A model generated the notes under the pieces. It ran no database searches. It saw only the letters and a program-made list of their open reading frames with translations, and was not told the origin of the DNA. Shown piece after piece: positions 17,694-25,505 of a DNA stretch of 50,826 nt. Source of the stretch: JBBSMX01 sp038232935. GTDB lineage: Bacteria; Bacteroidota; Rhodothermia; Rhodothermales; JANQRZ01. A program made the translations under genes and the position numbers. The first letter of the stretch is position 1. Each line of letters starts with the position of its first letter. The DNA is taken from NCBI GenBank assembly GCA_038232935.1, contig JBBSMX010000015.1:1-50826 (forward strand), given 5' to 3'.

Positions 17694-19211
17694 ATGGAAA
17701 CCAGCGTTGACAACCTCCGCCTCATTCTCGGGCTCAAGCTCAAGAGCCTCCGGCAGGAGCAGGGCACGTCGCTGAAAGAGGTGGCTCAGGCAGCCGGCGT
17801 CTCGATCTCGTACCTCTCCGAAATAGAGAAGGGCAAGAAGTACCCGAAGCCTGACAAGCTGATCGACCTCGCGCGGGTGCTCGACGTATCGTTCGAGGAC
17901 CTCGTCTCGCAGCAGGTGGGCGAGGCGCTCGACCCGCTCAAGCAGGCCATCGCATCGCCGTTCGTGCAGGAGTTTCCGTTCCGGTTGTTCGGCGTGGGGA
18001 CGGAAGACCTCGTGAGCCTGATGGCGAGCATGCCCGACAAAGCCGGCGCACTCATCCGCACCTTCGCGGAGGTCTCGCGCAACTACGACGTGCGCGTCGA
18101 GCACTTCCTCTTCGCCGCACTGCGGAGCTACCAACAGCTCCATGAGAACCATTTTCCCAACCTCGAACGGCGCGCGGCGGACTATCGCACCGCGAAGGGC
18201 TGGGATACCGATGGGCCGGTCGTCGCCGAGACCCTTCGGGCCGTGCTGGAAGAGGAACACGGGTACGCCATCGACACGGAGACGCTGCCGACGCTGCCGG
18301 ACCTCCACGGCTTCCGCTCGGTCTTCGTCGCCAACGGTGGTGAGCACGGCAGGCCGAAGCTGCTCATCAACGACCTCCTCCTCCCCTCGCAGCAAGCCTT
18401 CGTGTTCGCGCGCGAGATAGGCTTTCAGGTGCTCGGCGTCGAGGACCGGCCGGAGACGTCGTCGTGGCTGAAGGTGACGTCGTTCGAGCAGGTGCTCGGC
18501 AACTTCGAGGCGTCGTACTTCGCGGGCGCGCTCCTCATCAGCCGGGCGGCGCTCGTGCGCGACCTCAAGGCGTTCTTCAAAACTCCGACGTGGGACGAGG
18601 CCGCCTTCCTCGCGGCGTTCGAGCGCTACCACGCCACGCCGGAGATGTTTTTCTACCGGCTCACCCAGCTCATCCCCGCCGACCTCGGGCTGCGCGAGAT
18701 CTACTTCATGCGGTTCAGCAACCGGCGCGGCACGGACCGCTACGCGCTCACGAAGGTGCTCAACATGAGCCACGTGCCCGTCCCCCACGGCATCCGCCGC
18801 GACGAGCACTACTGCCGCCGCTGGCCCTCTATCGGCGCACTCAAAGCCCTCGACGCGCAGCAGGCGACGGGCGACGGCGACGGACCAGTCGTGCGGGTCC
18901 AGCGCTCCCACTTTCTGAACGACGGCGCGACGTTTTTCGAGATCGCCCTCGCCCGTCCGCTCGCGCTCACCGAAGCGACGAACACCGTCGTCTCCCTCGG
19001 CTTCCTCGCCGATGAGTCGTTCAAGCGGGCCGTCCGGTTCTGGAACGATCCGGCTGTCCCGAGTCTCGACGTGAACCTCACCTGCGAGCGGTGCCCGCTC
19101 CCGCCGGACGTCTGCCACGTCCGCGCCGCGCCGCCGACGGTGCTGGAGGAGAAGGCCGAGCAGGCCCGCCGCGAAGCCGCCCTCGCCAAGTTGGGCGTGA
19201 CGCTGGACTGA
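17694..19211 (+). CDS. ScfR/RamB-type regulator (short-chain fatty acyl regulator)
   Basis: A 505-residue regulator. Residues 8-65 form an HTH_3 (Cro/CI-like) domain (LRQEQGTSLKEVAQAAGVSI, SYLSEIEKGKKYPKPDKL). The middle resembles an ImmA/IrrE (M78) peptidase fold, but the zinc motif HExGH is replaced by REIGF in QQAFVFAREIGFQVLG, so peptidase activity is not expected. The C-terminal third is the ScfR (DUF2083) domain with a Cys cluster CERCPLPPDVC near residue 465. In actinobacteria RamB and relatives sense acyl-CoA state and control acetate genes, including aceA and aceB. Here the gene is divergent from aceBA, with a palindrome between them. The regulator call is strong; its ligand is inferred. 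Confidence 0.9.
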   Translation: METSVDNLRLILGLKLKSLRQEQGTSLKEVAQAAGVSISYLSEIEKGKKYPKPDKLIDLARVLDVSFEDLVSQQVGEALDPLKQAIASPFVQEFPFRLFGVGTEDLVSLMASMPDKAGALIRTFAEVSRNYDVRVEHFLFAALRSYQQLHENHFPNLERRAADYRTAKGWDTDGPVVAETLRAVLEEEHGYAIDTETLPTLPDLHGFRSVFVANGGEHGRPKLLINDLLLPSQQAFVFAREIGFQVLGVEDRPETSSWLKVTSFEQVLGNFEASYFAGALLISRAALVRDLKAFFKTPTWDEAAFLAAFERYHATPEMFFYRLTQLIPADLGLREIYFMRFSNRRGTDRYALTKVLNMSHVPVPHGIRRDEHYCRRWPSIGALKALDAQQATGDGDGPVVRVQRSHFLNDGATFFEIALARPLALTEATNTVVSLGFLADESFKRAVRFWNDPAVPSLDVNLTCERCPLPPDVCHVRAAPPTVLEEKAEQARREAALAKLGVTLD

Positions 19212-19292
19212 GGGCACCGCGCGCCGGAACACAGAACGGCCCACAAGACCTATCCTCGCGGGCCGCTCGATGCTGCTGAAGAAGCGTGCTGG

Positions 19293-20339
19293 TTAGTGGT
19301 TACCACCCGTGGGACGGTGCATGCCGGTCGTGTCGCGGTGCATCGGATCATGGTCGCGCATCCCCGTACTGTCACGGCGCATCGGATTCTGGTGACGCAT
19401 CTCCGTACTGTCGCGGTGCATAGGATTTCGGGGATGCATCTCTGTACTGTCGCGGGGCATCGGCTCCTTGTTCTGCATCCGATCATCGCGCATCTGGCCG
19501 TCCCGCATCGGGTCCTTCTGCATCTGACCGTTCTGCGTTTGGTCGTTCACCTGCCCGCCGCCGTGCCTCTGATCGCCACGCACCCGGCCCATACGGTCAC
19601 CCGCCATCATGATCGTGCCGACCTGATCCATGGTCTGGCGTAGGTCGGCGTTTAGTTTCGAGAGGTCGGTAGTAAAACTGCCGCGCATGGTGTCGAACTC
19701 ATCGCGGTTGGCCCGGCGCATCGTGCGGCTCTGACGGGCGAGCTTATCGCGGTCGTTGCGGAGTTGGATGAGCTGGTAAGCGTACCGAGCGCGGTCTTGC
19801 TCGGGCATCTGATCCAGCCGCTCGTTGAGCATCGCGAGGTTCTCGTCGAACCGGTCGATGCTCTCGCTAGCGAGCGTGCGGTACGACTGAGGCGTCGAAG
19901 CGGCTTCGAGGCGGGCCTGCTGGGTGGCCACGTCGAGGTCGTTGTAGCTCTTCATGACGCCCTGCCGCTGCATCTCGTAAGCCGTCGCGCTCGCGCTGCC
20001 GAGTTCGTCGTTCTGCGTGCGGAGCGTGCGCTGCTGCTGCCGGAGTTGCTCGATCTGGCCTTCGAGTGCCGTGCGCTGGTCAGCGTCGCGTGCGGCACCG
20101 GCCTGCCGTTCGAGGTCGCGGAGGTCGCGGTCGAGCCGGTCCATCTGGCGCTGCATCATGGTGTTGGACTCACGCAGCTGCGCGTCGTTCATCGGCGGCG
20201 TGTCGGCCGTCCGATCCTGCATTCGTTCGGTTTGGGACCGCATCGTGGTGGTGTCGGCTTCGACCTGGGCCTGCGTGCATGGTGCGCTACAGAGCAGGAC
20301 GAGCACGAGGGGGAGGAGGAGGTTCTGCGTGCGTGACAT
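19293..20339 (-). CDS. Secreted coiled-coil protein with Met/His-rich C-terminal repeats
   Basis: A 348-residue protein from MSRTQNLLLPLVLVLLCSA, a Sec signal possibly with a lipid-anchor Cys (CSAPCTQAQ). Residues about 30-220 are long, charged helices with heptad-like spacing (MMQRQMDRLDRDLRDLERQA and similar), predicted coiled coil. The last 75 residues are dominated by Met, His, Asp and Arg, with a 13-residue unit of the type DSTEMxxxNPMHR repeated about three and a half times (39-bp DNA repeats, 19322-19460). Met/His-rich tails can bind copper or silver in periplasmic proteins; that is only a hypothesis here. It is convergent with the ScfR gene and has no partner gene that explains it. 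Confidence 0.75.
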   Translation of the reverse strand: MSRTQNLLLPLVLVLLCSAPCTQAQVEADTTTMRSQTERMQDRTADTPPMNDAQLRESNTMMQRQMDRLDRDLRDLERQAGAARDADQRTALEGQIEQLRQQQRTLRTQNDELGSASATAYEMQRQGVMKSYNDLDVATQQARLEAASTPQSYRTLASESIDRFDENLAMLNERLDQMPEQDRARYAYQLIQLRNDRDKLARQSRTMRRANRDEFDTMRGSFTTDLSKLNADLRQTMDQVGTIMMAGDRMGRVRGDQRHGGGQVNDQTQNGQMQKDPMRDGQMRDDRMQNKEPMPRDSTEMHPRNPMHRDSTEMRHQNPMRRDSTGMRDHDPMHRDTTGMHRPTGGNH

Positions 20340-20560
20340 GACGGGAGAGGGGTAGGGTGAAACAGATGTGTGAAGGCTGTAACCTCTGCCCTGCTCCATC
20401 GGGTCCGCTCAGGGTTCTCGCTCTATCGAAATTCACGATTGGCCTCAGAATGGCCCCTCACAGCGCGGGATCTGCACGTTCCCTATTTCCTCTGACGATA
20501 CGGCCCGCCCGTCATCTGCCACGTCCGTGTCGCCGACCGTGTGACGCTGTGCTAACACCG

Positions 20561-21022
20561 CTACCGGCTATAGCGGCTGACGCTTCGCCTCGAGGACCGG
20601 CCCCACAGGAAGGCGTCCAAGCTGAAACGGCCTGAACCCGTGAGCAAAAAGAGGAGCGCGACGACGCCGTAAAGGAGCGCCTTCTCTTTCGTAGCGAACG
20701 GGTCGTCGGCCTGCTGAACGAAGAACGCCACGGCCATCGTGAAGGAGATGAAAAGGGACGCCGGCCGGGTGAGCAGACCCACCGCGAGGCACAGCCCGCC
20801 GACGAACTCGGCCAGCCCCGCCGCCCACGCGAACAGCCACGGCAGCGGAAAGCCCATCGCTTCCACCCCACCGACGAACTGCTCCGTGGGTGGAATCTTC
20901 CCGATGCCGTGGGCAAACGCGAGGGCGAGACCGGCCATCAACCGGAGTACGAGGAGGCCCGCATCGGCGACGGCCGAGGACCCGCCGGCACCGCCGATCA
21001 GAAAACGGTGGTAGGGTTTCAT
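20561..21022 (-). CDS. DoxX family membrane protein
   Basis: A 153-residue protein with four hydrophobic segments. DoxX features are GLLVLRLMAGLALAFAHGIGK, LPWLFAWAAGLAEFVGGLCLAVGLLTRPASL and FVQQADDPFATKEKALLYGVVALLFLLTG, ending in FSLDAFLWG. The family comprises small quinone- or thiosulfate-oxidoreductase-associated membrane subunits of mostly unknown role. It is leftward, between the type IX cargo gene and the coiled-coil gene, with a gap of over 200 bp downstream (20340-20560) in which I see no gene. Confidence 0.88.
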   Translation of the reverse strand: MKPYHRFLIGGAGGSSAVADAGLLVLRLMAGLALAFAHGIGKIPPTEQFVGGVEAMGFPLPWLFAWAAGLAEFVGGLCLAVGLLTRPASLFISFTMAVAFFVQQADDPFATKEKALLYGVVALLFLLTGSGRFSLDAFLWGRSSRRSVSRYSR

Positions 21023-21088
21023 CGAGAGGGGTGCGTGGTGGGAGGAGAAGCGAGCCCCTCCCCTTGACGCGAAACCCCTCCGACAGGT

Positions 21089-22666
21089 TCACCGCACCAC
21101 CACGATCCGCCGTGCCGCCTCGGCCCCGGCGTCGCCGCGGAGCCGGAGCACGTAGAGCCCCGGCCGTAGCCCCCCCGTGTCGATTCGTACGTCGTGCTCG
21201 CCCGCCGCCTGCGGCCCCATCGCGGTGGACCGGATGCGCCGCCCGAGCAGGTCGATCAGTTCCAGCGTCACGGCCTGCGGAGAGCCGAGGGTGTACTGCG
21301 CCTGCACGGCCCCGCGCGCCGGGTTCGGAAAGACCTCGGTGAACGTGGACGCGGTGGGCTGCGCCGCGTCCGGCTCGCCACTCGTCGGGAAGGCAAAGGC
21401 CGGCGTGCCGACCTCTTCCCCACCGATCCGGGCATAGACGAGCCGCGTGAACTCGGGGTGCAGTTCGTCATGGTACTCGACGGGTCCGAGGCCAGCGTAC
21501 AAAACCGTGCCTGTAAAAATGGGCGTGCCGATGTACTTCCGCGTATCGCCCGAGATCGCATCGGGTGGGATCGACCAAGAAGCATCGTACGCTCCGAACG
21601 CCGCCGTGTATACCACGTCAAAGGGCAGCCCTTCGCACCCGTAGAAACCTGCTTCGTTGGCGGGATACCCGTTAAACGGGAGGCTCAGGTCGCAGGGTAC
21701 GCCGCCCCACCACACGTCGCCGTCTTCGGCATACGCGACGACCCGTTCGTACTCGCCGCTGTAGCGGACTAGGGCGGGATCGCCGCACGTCACCGTTCCA
21801 TCCACGCCCTCTTCGCACGTTTCCAGTTGGAAGTAGCTTTGTCCCTCGACCTCAACCTCTCCAATGACCTTCCGCCCCCAGTAGATGATCTCGTCGATGT
21901 CTACCGCCTCGCGGTACTGCCACTCGTTTCCGACCGCGAGCGGCAAATAGCGGTGCCAGTCCGTAGTGTCGGGGCAGGCGATGTCAGAATCGACGTCAGC
22001 CGGGTCGCATGAGGCGAAGGCGGGGGTGCCGACTTGCTGGCCTCCGACGTTCGCGTAGACCAGCCGCGTCGGCTCGCCCTGCAACTCGTAGTAGAACTTC
22101 GTGACGCCGAGCCCGGCGAACATCTCCCAGTCTTGTCGGATCAGCCAGTTGAACTGCTTCTGCGTGTCGTCGCTCACCACATCGGGTGGGACGGGGACGG
22201 ATGCCCCATAGCTCCCAAAGGGTACGACGAACGTCTCTCCCTCCGTGCCCGCGCCGGTACACTCGTATTCCCCGTTGAAGTCCGCCTCCATCCCGCACGG
22301 CAGTTCGTTCCACCACACCTCTCCGTTACCGTCGCGGCGCACGATCATATCATTCGCGTCGTCGTAGCGAAGCAAGACGGGATCGGCGCAGGTGGCGGAG
22401 CCGTCGGCGGCCTCGTTGCAGCGTTCGAGCGTGATGTAGGTCTGACTGTCTACTTCGGTCTCGCCCGTAATCGTCCAACTCCAGTGGGTGACGGGCTCCT
22501 CATAGAAGCTCTCGCGGTACTGCCAGATGTTGCCGACGTCGAGCGGGAAGTAGCGCTGCCACGTCGTCGTGTCGGGGCAGGCGCTGTCGTTCTGGGCGGG
22601 ATCGCAGGGCTGCGCGAGCGCGGCGGGCGCGAGCAGCACGAGGAGAAGAGCGGTAACGATGCGCAT
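21089..22666 (-). CDS. Type IX-secreted protein with an internal duplication
   Basis: A 525-residue protein with a Sec signal (MRIVTALLLVLLAPAALAQP). Two homologous halves follow: residues about 21-218 and 220-420 both open with CDPA...ACPDTT.W.RY.PL.VGN.WQYRE and both close with TRLVYA..GG..VGTPAFA. The C-terminus, from FTEVFPNPARGAVQAQYTL to GLYVLRLRGD, is a type IX sorting domain of the Por_Secre_tail type. It carries proteins through the SprA-based translocon and is then cut off or anchored. The duplicated module itself is unknown to me. It has paired cysteines suited to extracellular disulfides. It is divergent from tsaD. Confidence 0.88.
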   Translation of the reverse strand: MRIVTALLLVLLAPAALAQPCDPAQNDSACPDTTTWQRYFPLDVGNIWQYRESFYEEPVTHWSWTITGETEVDSQTYITLERCNEAADGSATCADPVLLRYDDANDMIVRRDGNGEVWWNELPCGMEADFNGEYECTGAGTEGETFVVPFGSYGASVPVPPDVVSDDTQKQFNWLIRQDWEMFAGLGVTKFYYELQGEPTRLVYANVGGQQVGTPAFASCDPADVDSDIACPDTTDWHRYLPLAVGNEWQYREAVDIDEIIYWGRKVIGEVEVEGQSYFQLETCEEGVDGTVTCGDPALVRYSGEYERVVAYAEDGDVWWGGVPCDLSLPFNGYPANEAGFYGCEGLPFDVVYTAAFGAYDASWSIPPDAISGDTRKYIGTPIFTGTVLYAGLGPVEYHDELHPEFTRLVYARIGGEEVGTPAFAFPTSGEPDAAQPTASTFTEVFPNPARGAVQAQYTLGSPQAVTLELIDLLGRRIRSTAMGPQAAGEHDVRIDTGGLRPGLYVLRLRGDAGAEAARRIVVVR

Positions 22667-22772
22667 GACACGACCTCTGATCTATGGACGTTACTACCAG
22701 TAGGTACGAACGTCGCCGCGCCCACGCAAGCGAGCGGCGCTATCTTCCGCCGCCCCGCACTCTCCCGCCATC

Positions 22773-23789
22773 ATGCCCGATTCACCCCCTATCCTCCTCG
22801 GTATCGAATCGTCGTGCGACGACACGGCGGCGGCGGTCGTCGTCGGGGGCGCGTTGCGGTCGAACGTGGTGTCGAGCCAGCGGGTGCATGAGGGGTTCGG
22901 CGGCGTGGTGCCAGAACTGGCGAGCCGGGCGCACCAGCGGCTGATCGTACCCGTCGTGGACGCGGCGCTGCACGAAGCGGGCGTAGCGAAGACGGACCTC
23001 GACGCCGTCGCGGTGACGTACGGGCCGGGGCTGGCGGGCTCGCTACTGGTCGGGCTCTCGTTTGCGAAGGCGCTCGCGCTGGGGCTCGGCATCCCACTCG
23101 TCGGCGTCAACCACCTCGAAGGGCACATCTATTCCGTGTTCGTCGAGCCGCCGGGGCCACCATTCCCGTACCTCTGCCTGACGGTCTCCGGCGGCCACAC
23201 CCAGCTCACGCTCGTCCGCGAGGGCTTCCGGCACGAGATCCTCGGCTCGACCCGTGACGACGCGGCCGGCGAGGCGTTCGACAAGGTGGCGAAGATGCTC
23301 GGGCTGGGCTACCCCGGCGGCCCCGCCATCGACCGGCTCGCGCGCGATGGCGACGCGGCGTTTCAGTACTTTCCGCGGACGCGGCTCGGCGACTACGACT
23401 TCTCGTTCAGCGGGATCAAGACCTCGGTGCTCTATTACCTCAACCGCTTCTCCGATGCGGAGCGGGCGCAGTTGCTCGCCGACCACCTACCGGACATCGC
23501 CGCGTCCTTTCAGACGGCGGTGGTGGACGTGCTCGTGGGCGCGATCCGCGATGCCGTGCGGGCGACGGGCGTCCGCGCCGTCGCGATTGTCGGCGGCGTC
23601 TCGGCCAACAGTCAGCTTCGCCGCGACGCCGGCGCGGCAGCCGAGGCTGACGGATTCGACCTCTTCATTCCGAAGCCGGTGTACTCGGTGGACAATGCCG
23701 CGATGATCGCCGTGACGGGGCAGTTCAAGTGGGCGGCTGGCGTCGAAAGTCCGCTCACGCTCTCCGCCTCGCCTAGTCTCTCCGTCTAA
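22773..23789 (+). CDS. tsaD: tRNA N6-threonylcarbamoyladenosine transferase TsaD
   Basis: A 338-residue ASKHA-fold enzyme that places threonylcarbamoyl on A37 of ANN-decoding tRNAs, working with TsaB and TsaE in bacteria. Motifs: GIESSCDDTAAAVV at the N-terminus, the metal ligands in NHLEGHIYSVF, VSGGHTQL, GEAFDKVAKMLGLGYPGGP, SFSGIKTS and GGVSANSQLR, with the final Asp in YSVDNAAMIA. Length and start are standard. The TAA stop overlaps by one base the outer end of a MITE-like element. tsaB and tsaE are not in the window. Confidence 0.97.
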   Translation: MPDSPPILLGIESSCDDTAAAVVVGGALRSNVVSSQRVHEGFGGVVPELASRAHQRLIVPVVDAALHEAGVAKTDLDAVAVTYGPGLAGSLLVGLSFAKALALGLGIPLVGVNHLEGHIYSVFVEPPGPPFPYLCLTVSGGHTQLTLVREGFRHEILGSTRDDAAGEAFDKVAKMLGLGYPGGPAIDRLARDGDAAFQYFPRTRLGDYDFSFSGIKTSVLYYLNRFSDAERAQLLADHLPDIAASFQTAVVDVLVGAIRDAVRATGVRAVAIVGGVSANSQLRRDAGAAAEADGFDLFIPKPVYSVDNAAMIAVTGQFKWAAGVESPLTLSASPSLSV

Positions 23790-23950
23790 GAGTGCGTTTA
23801 TGAAGAGGCGAATCAAGGCGAAAGCGAGCGAGTAGACCATCGATTGAGGCGCGCGAAGCAGCCGGAGCCGTGCTCCGGCGATGCAGCGCAACGATGAGCG
23901 TGGTCTGCGCAGCCGCTTGCAGCCCGTGTTCGACTTCATAAACGCACTCT
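23789..23950. mobile_element. MITE-like hairpin element with 17-bp terminal inverted repeats
   Basis: AGAGTGCGTTTATGAAG at 23789-23805 and its exact reverse complement at 23934-23950 bound a 162-bp segment without a convincing gene. Inside, a GGAGCC/GGCTCC-type central hairpin (CCGGAGCCGTGCTCCGG) and scattered complementary blocks (AGACCA with TGGTCT) let the whole element fold back. Size, terminal repeats and lack of coding fit a non-autonomous element moved by a transposase encoded elsewhere. The flanks are TA on the left and CA on the right, so a clean target duplication is not visible. It sits directly on the tsaD stop codon. Confidence 0.6.
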
Positions 23951-23974
23951 CACCTTCCCGTCTCACCCTGAAAC

Positions 23975-24370
23975 ATGAGCGAGGAGTCGCCCCGTTTAAA
24001 CCCGCCGTTATGGAACGTCGTGCTTCGCCGGCTCGACGCGCCCTGGCCGGAGCCGACCGAGGCACCCACCGAGGCCGACCTCGGCCCGTGGCGGGAGCGG
24101 ATCGACGCGGTCGACGAGGCGGTGATCCACCTGCTCAACGAGCGAGCGGTCTACGCCGCCCGCATCGGCCAAATCAAACAAGCGCTGGGGCTTCCGGTGT
24201 ACGTGCCGAGCCGGGAGGAGGACGTGTTGCAGAACGTGCTCCGCGCCAGTACCGGCCCGCTCCCTCCCACCGCCGTTCGCCGCCTCTACGAACGCATCAT
24301 CGACGAAACCCGTGCCCTCGAACGAGGGCTTCACGACCACTCTTCCCGCCCCGACGGGGACGCCCAATAG
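23975..24370 (+). CDS. Chorismate mutase, AroQ (type II) class
   Basis: A 131-residue protein with a helical CM_2 domain over residues about 35-125: PWRERIDAVDEAVIHLLNER, AARIGQIKQALGLPVYVPSREEDVLQNVL, then PPTAVRRLYERIIDETRALE. The expected active-site residues Arg, Lys (in IGQIKQ), Arg/Glu (in SREEDVL) and Glu are recognisable. It converts chorismate to prephenate for Phe and Tyr synthesis. The N-terminal 30 residues (Pro-rich) are an extension beyond the monofunctional core. There is no fused prephenate dehydratase or DAHP synthase domain. It lies between a MITE-like element and mltG; a hairpin follows its stop. Confidence 0.88.
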   Translation: MSEESPRLNPPLWNVVLRRLDAPWPEPTEAPTEADLGPWRERIDAVDEAVIHLLNERAVYAARIGQIKQALGLPVYVPSREEDVLQNVLRASTGPLPPTAVRRLYERIIDETRALERGLHDHSSRPDGDAQ

Positions 24371-24396
24371 CCCTGCCGGCACGCTGGCAGGGTTTG
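24371..24396 (+). terminator. Hairpin after the chorismate mutase gene
   Basis: CCCTGCC (24371-24377) and GGCAGGG (24386-24392) form a 7-bp stem with an 8-nt loop, followed by TTTGT. It starts at the base after the stop codon and ends 8 bp before the mltG ATG. It may be a weak intrinsic terminator or an attenuator between the two genes. Confidence 0.5.
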
Positions 24397-24400
24397 TGAT

Positions 24401-25456
24401 ATGAAGTTACTCAAACGCCTTCTCCTTGCCGCGCTCGTCCTCGGACTGCTCGGTGCCCTCGCGGTCTACTGGCTCCTGTTTATGCCGAACACGCCGGATT
24501 ACGACGGATATCGCGGAGCCAAGCTGCCGCGCGGTGCCTCGTTCGAGGCCGTCACCGACTCGCTGGAGCGCGCAGGGCTGCTCGGCTCGCGGACCTCGTT
24601 CACGTGGGCCGCGACCCTCACCGGCTGGGGCCGCCAGCTCAAGCCCGGCTACTACCGCTTCGAGGATGGCGCGAACAACTACGACGTCCTCGACAAAATC
24701 CGAAAGGGCCGGCAGGACCCGATCCGCGTCGCGGTGCCGCCCGGCACGCGGCCCGACGTCCTCGCCGCCGTCCTCCGCCGTGACCTCGACCTCGACTCGA
24801 CGGCGTTCCGCGAGGCGCTGCGCGACCCCGCCTTCGCCCAAGAGCTCGGCACGGACACCACCGCCCTCTTCGGATACATGCGTCCCAACTCGTTCGACAT
24901 CTATTGGACGACGGATGCGCACGGTGCCATCCGCCGGCTGAAGCAGGAGTGGGACCGGTTCTGGACGGACGATATGCAGCGGAAAGCCGATGCGCTCGGC
25001 CTCTCCAAAGACGACGTGCTCACGCTCGCCTCGATCGTGGAGTGGGAAGCGCGGCAACCCGAGGAGCGGCCCCGCATCGCCGGGGTCTACCTCAACCGGC
25101 TGCTCGGCCGGACACGCACCGGCCGAATGCGCTTGCAAGCCGACCCGACCGTGCAGTACGCCCTCATGCGGAGTGACGGCGGCCGGATGCGCCGCCTGAT
25201 TTTCGAGGACTACACGTTCCGAGACCCGTACAACACCTATCTCATCGACGGCCTCCCACCCGGCCCAATCAACAACCCGTCCGAGTCCTCCATCCGCGCC
25301 GTCCTCGACGCCGATGACCACGACTTCCTCTATTTCGTGGCGAAGGGAGATGGGACACACACGTTCAGCCGAACGCTCCGCGAGCACAACAACGCAGCGA
25401 ACGCCTTCCGCACGCTCATGCAGGAACGACGACGCCAGCAACAGCCACCGAACTAA
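24401..25456 (+). CDS. mltG: Endolytic murein transglycosylase MltG
   Basis: A 351-residue YceG-family enzyme that cuts nascent glycan strands and so sets their length. An N-terminal membrane anchor (LLLAALVLGLLGALAVYWLLF) leads to a LysM-like region and the catalytic domain. The catalytic Glu is in TLASIVEWEARQPEERPRIAGVYLNRL, and later family motifs MRLQADPTVQYAL, YNTYLIDGLPPGPINNPSESSIRAVL and FVAKGDGTHTFSRTLREHN are complete. In the usual version the catalytic segment is VEKET; here it is VEWEA, with the key Glu kept. It follows the chorismate mutase gene by 30 bp. Confidence 0.96.
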   Translation: MKLLKRLLLAALVLGLLGALAVYWLLFMPNTPDYDGYRGAKLPRGASFEAVTDSLERAGLLGSRTSFTWAATLTGWGRQLKPGYYRFEDGANNYDVLDKIRKGRQDPIRVAVPPGTRPDVLAAVLRRDLDLDSTAFREALRDPAFAQELGTDTTALFGYMRPNSFDIYWTTDAHGAIRRLKQEWDRFWTDDMQRKADALGLSKDDVLTLASIVEWEARQPEERPRIAGVYLNRLLGRTRTGRMRLQADPTVQYALMRSDGGRMRRLIFEDYTFRDPYNTYLIDGLPPGPINNPSESSIRAVLDADDHDFLYFVAKGDGTHTFSRTLREHNNAANAFRTLMQERRRQQQPPN

Positions 25457-25467
25457 TCTCGCCTCAC

Positions 25468-25495
25468 GTACGGACGCAGCACGCTGCGTCTCTAC
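25468..25495. repeat. REP-like palindrome, copy 2
   Basis: GTACGGACGCAGCA and CGCTGCGTCTCTAC form an imperfect 28-bp palindrome with the core ACGCAGC/GCTGCGT. It lies between mltG and the membrane-protein gene, in the same class as 14373-14400. Confidence 0.6.
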
Positions 25496-25505
25496 CCTCT
25501 GCCCC

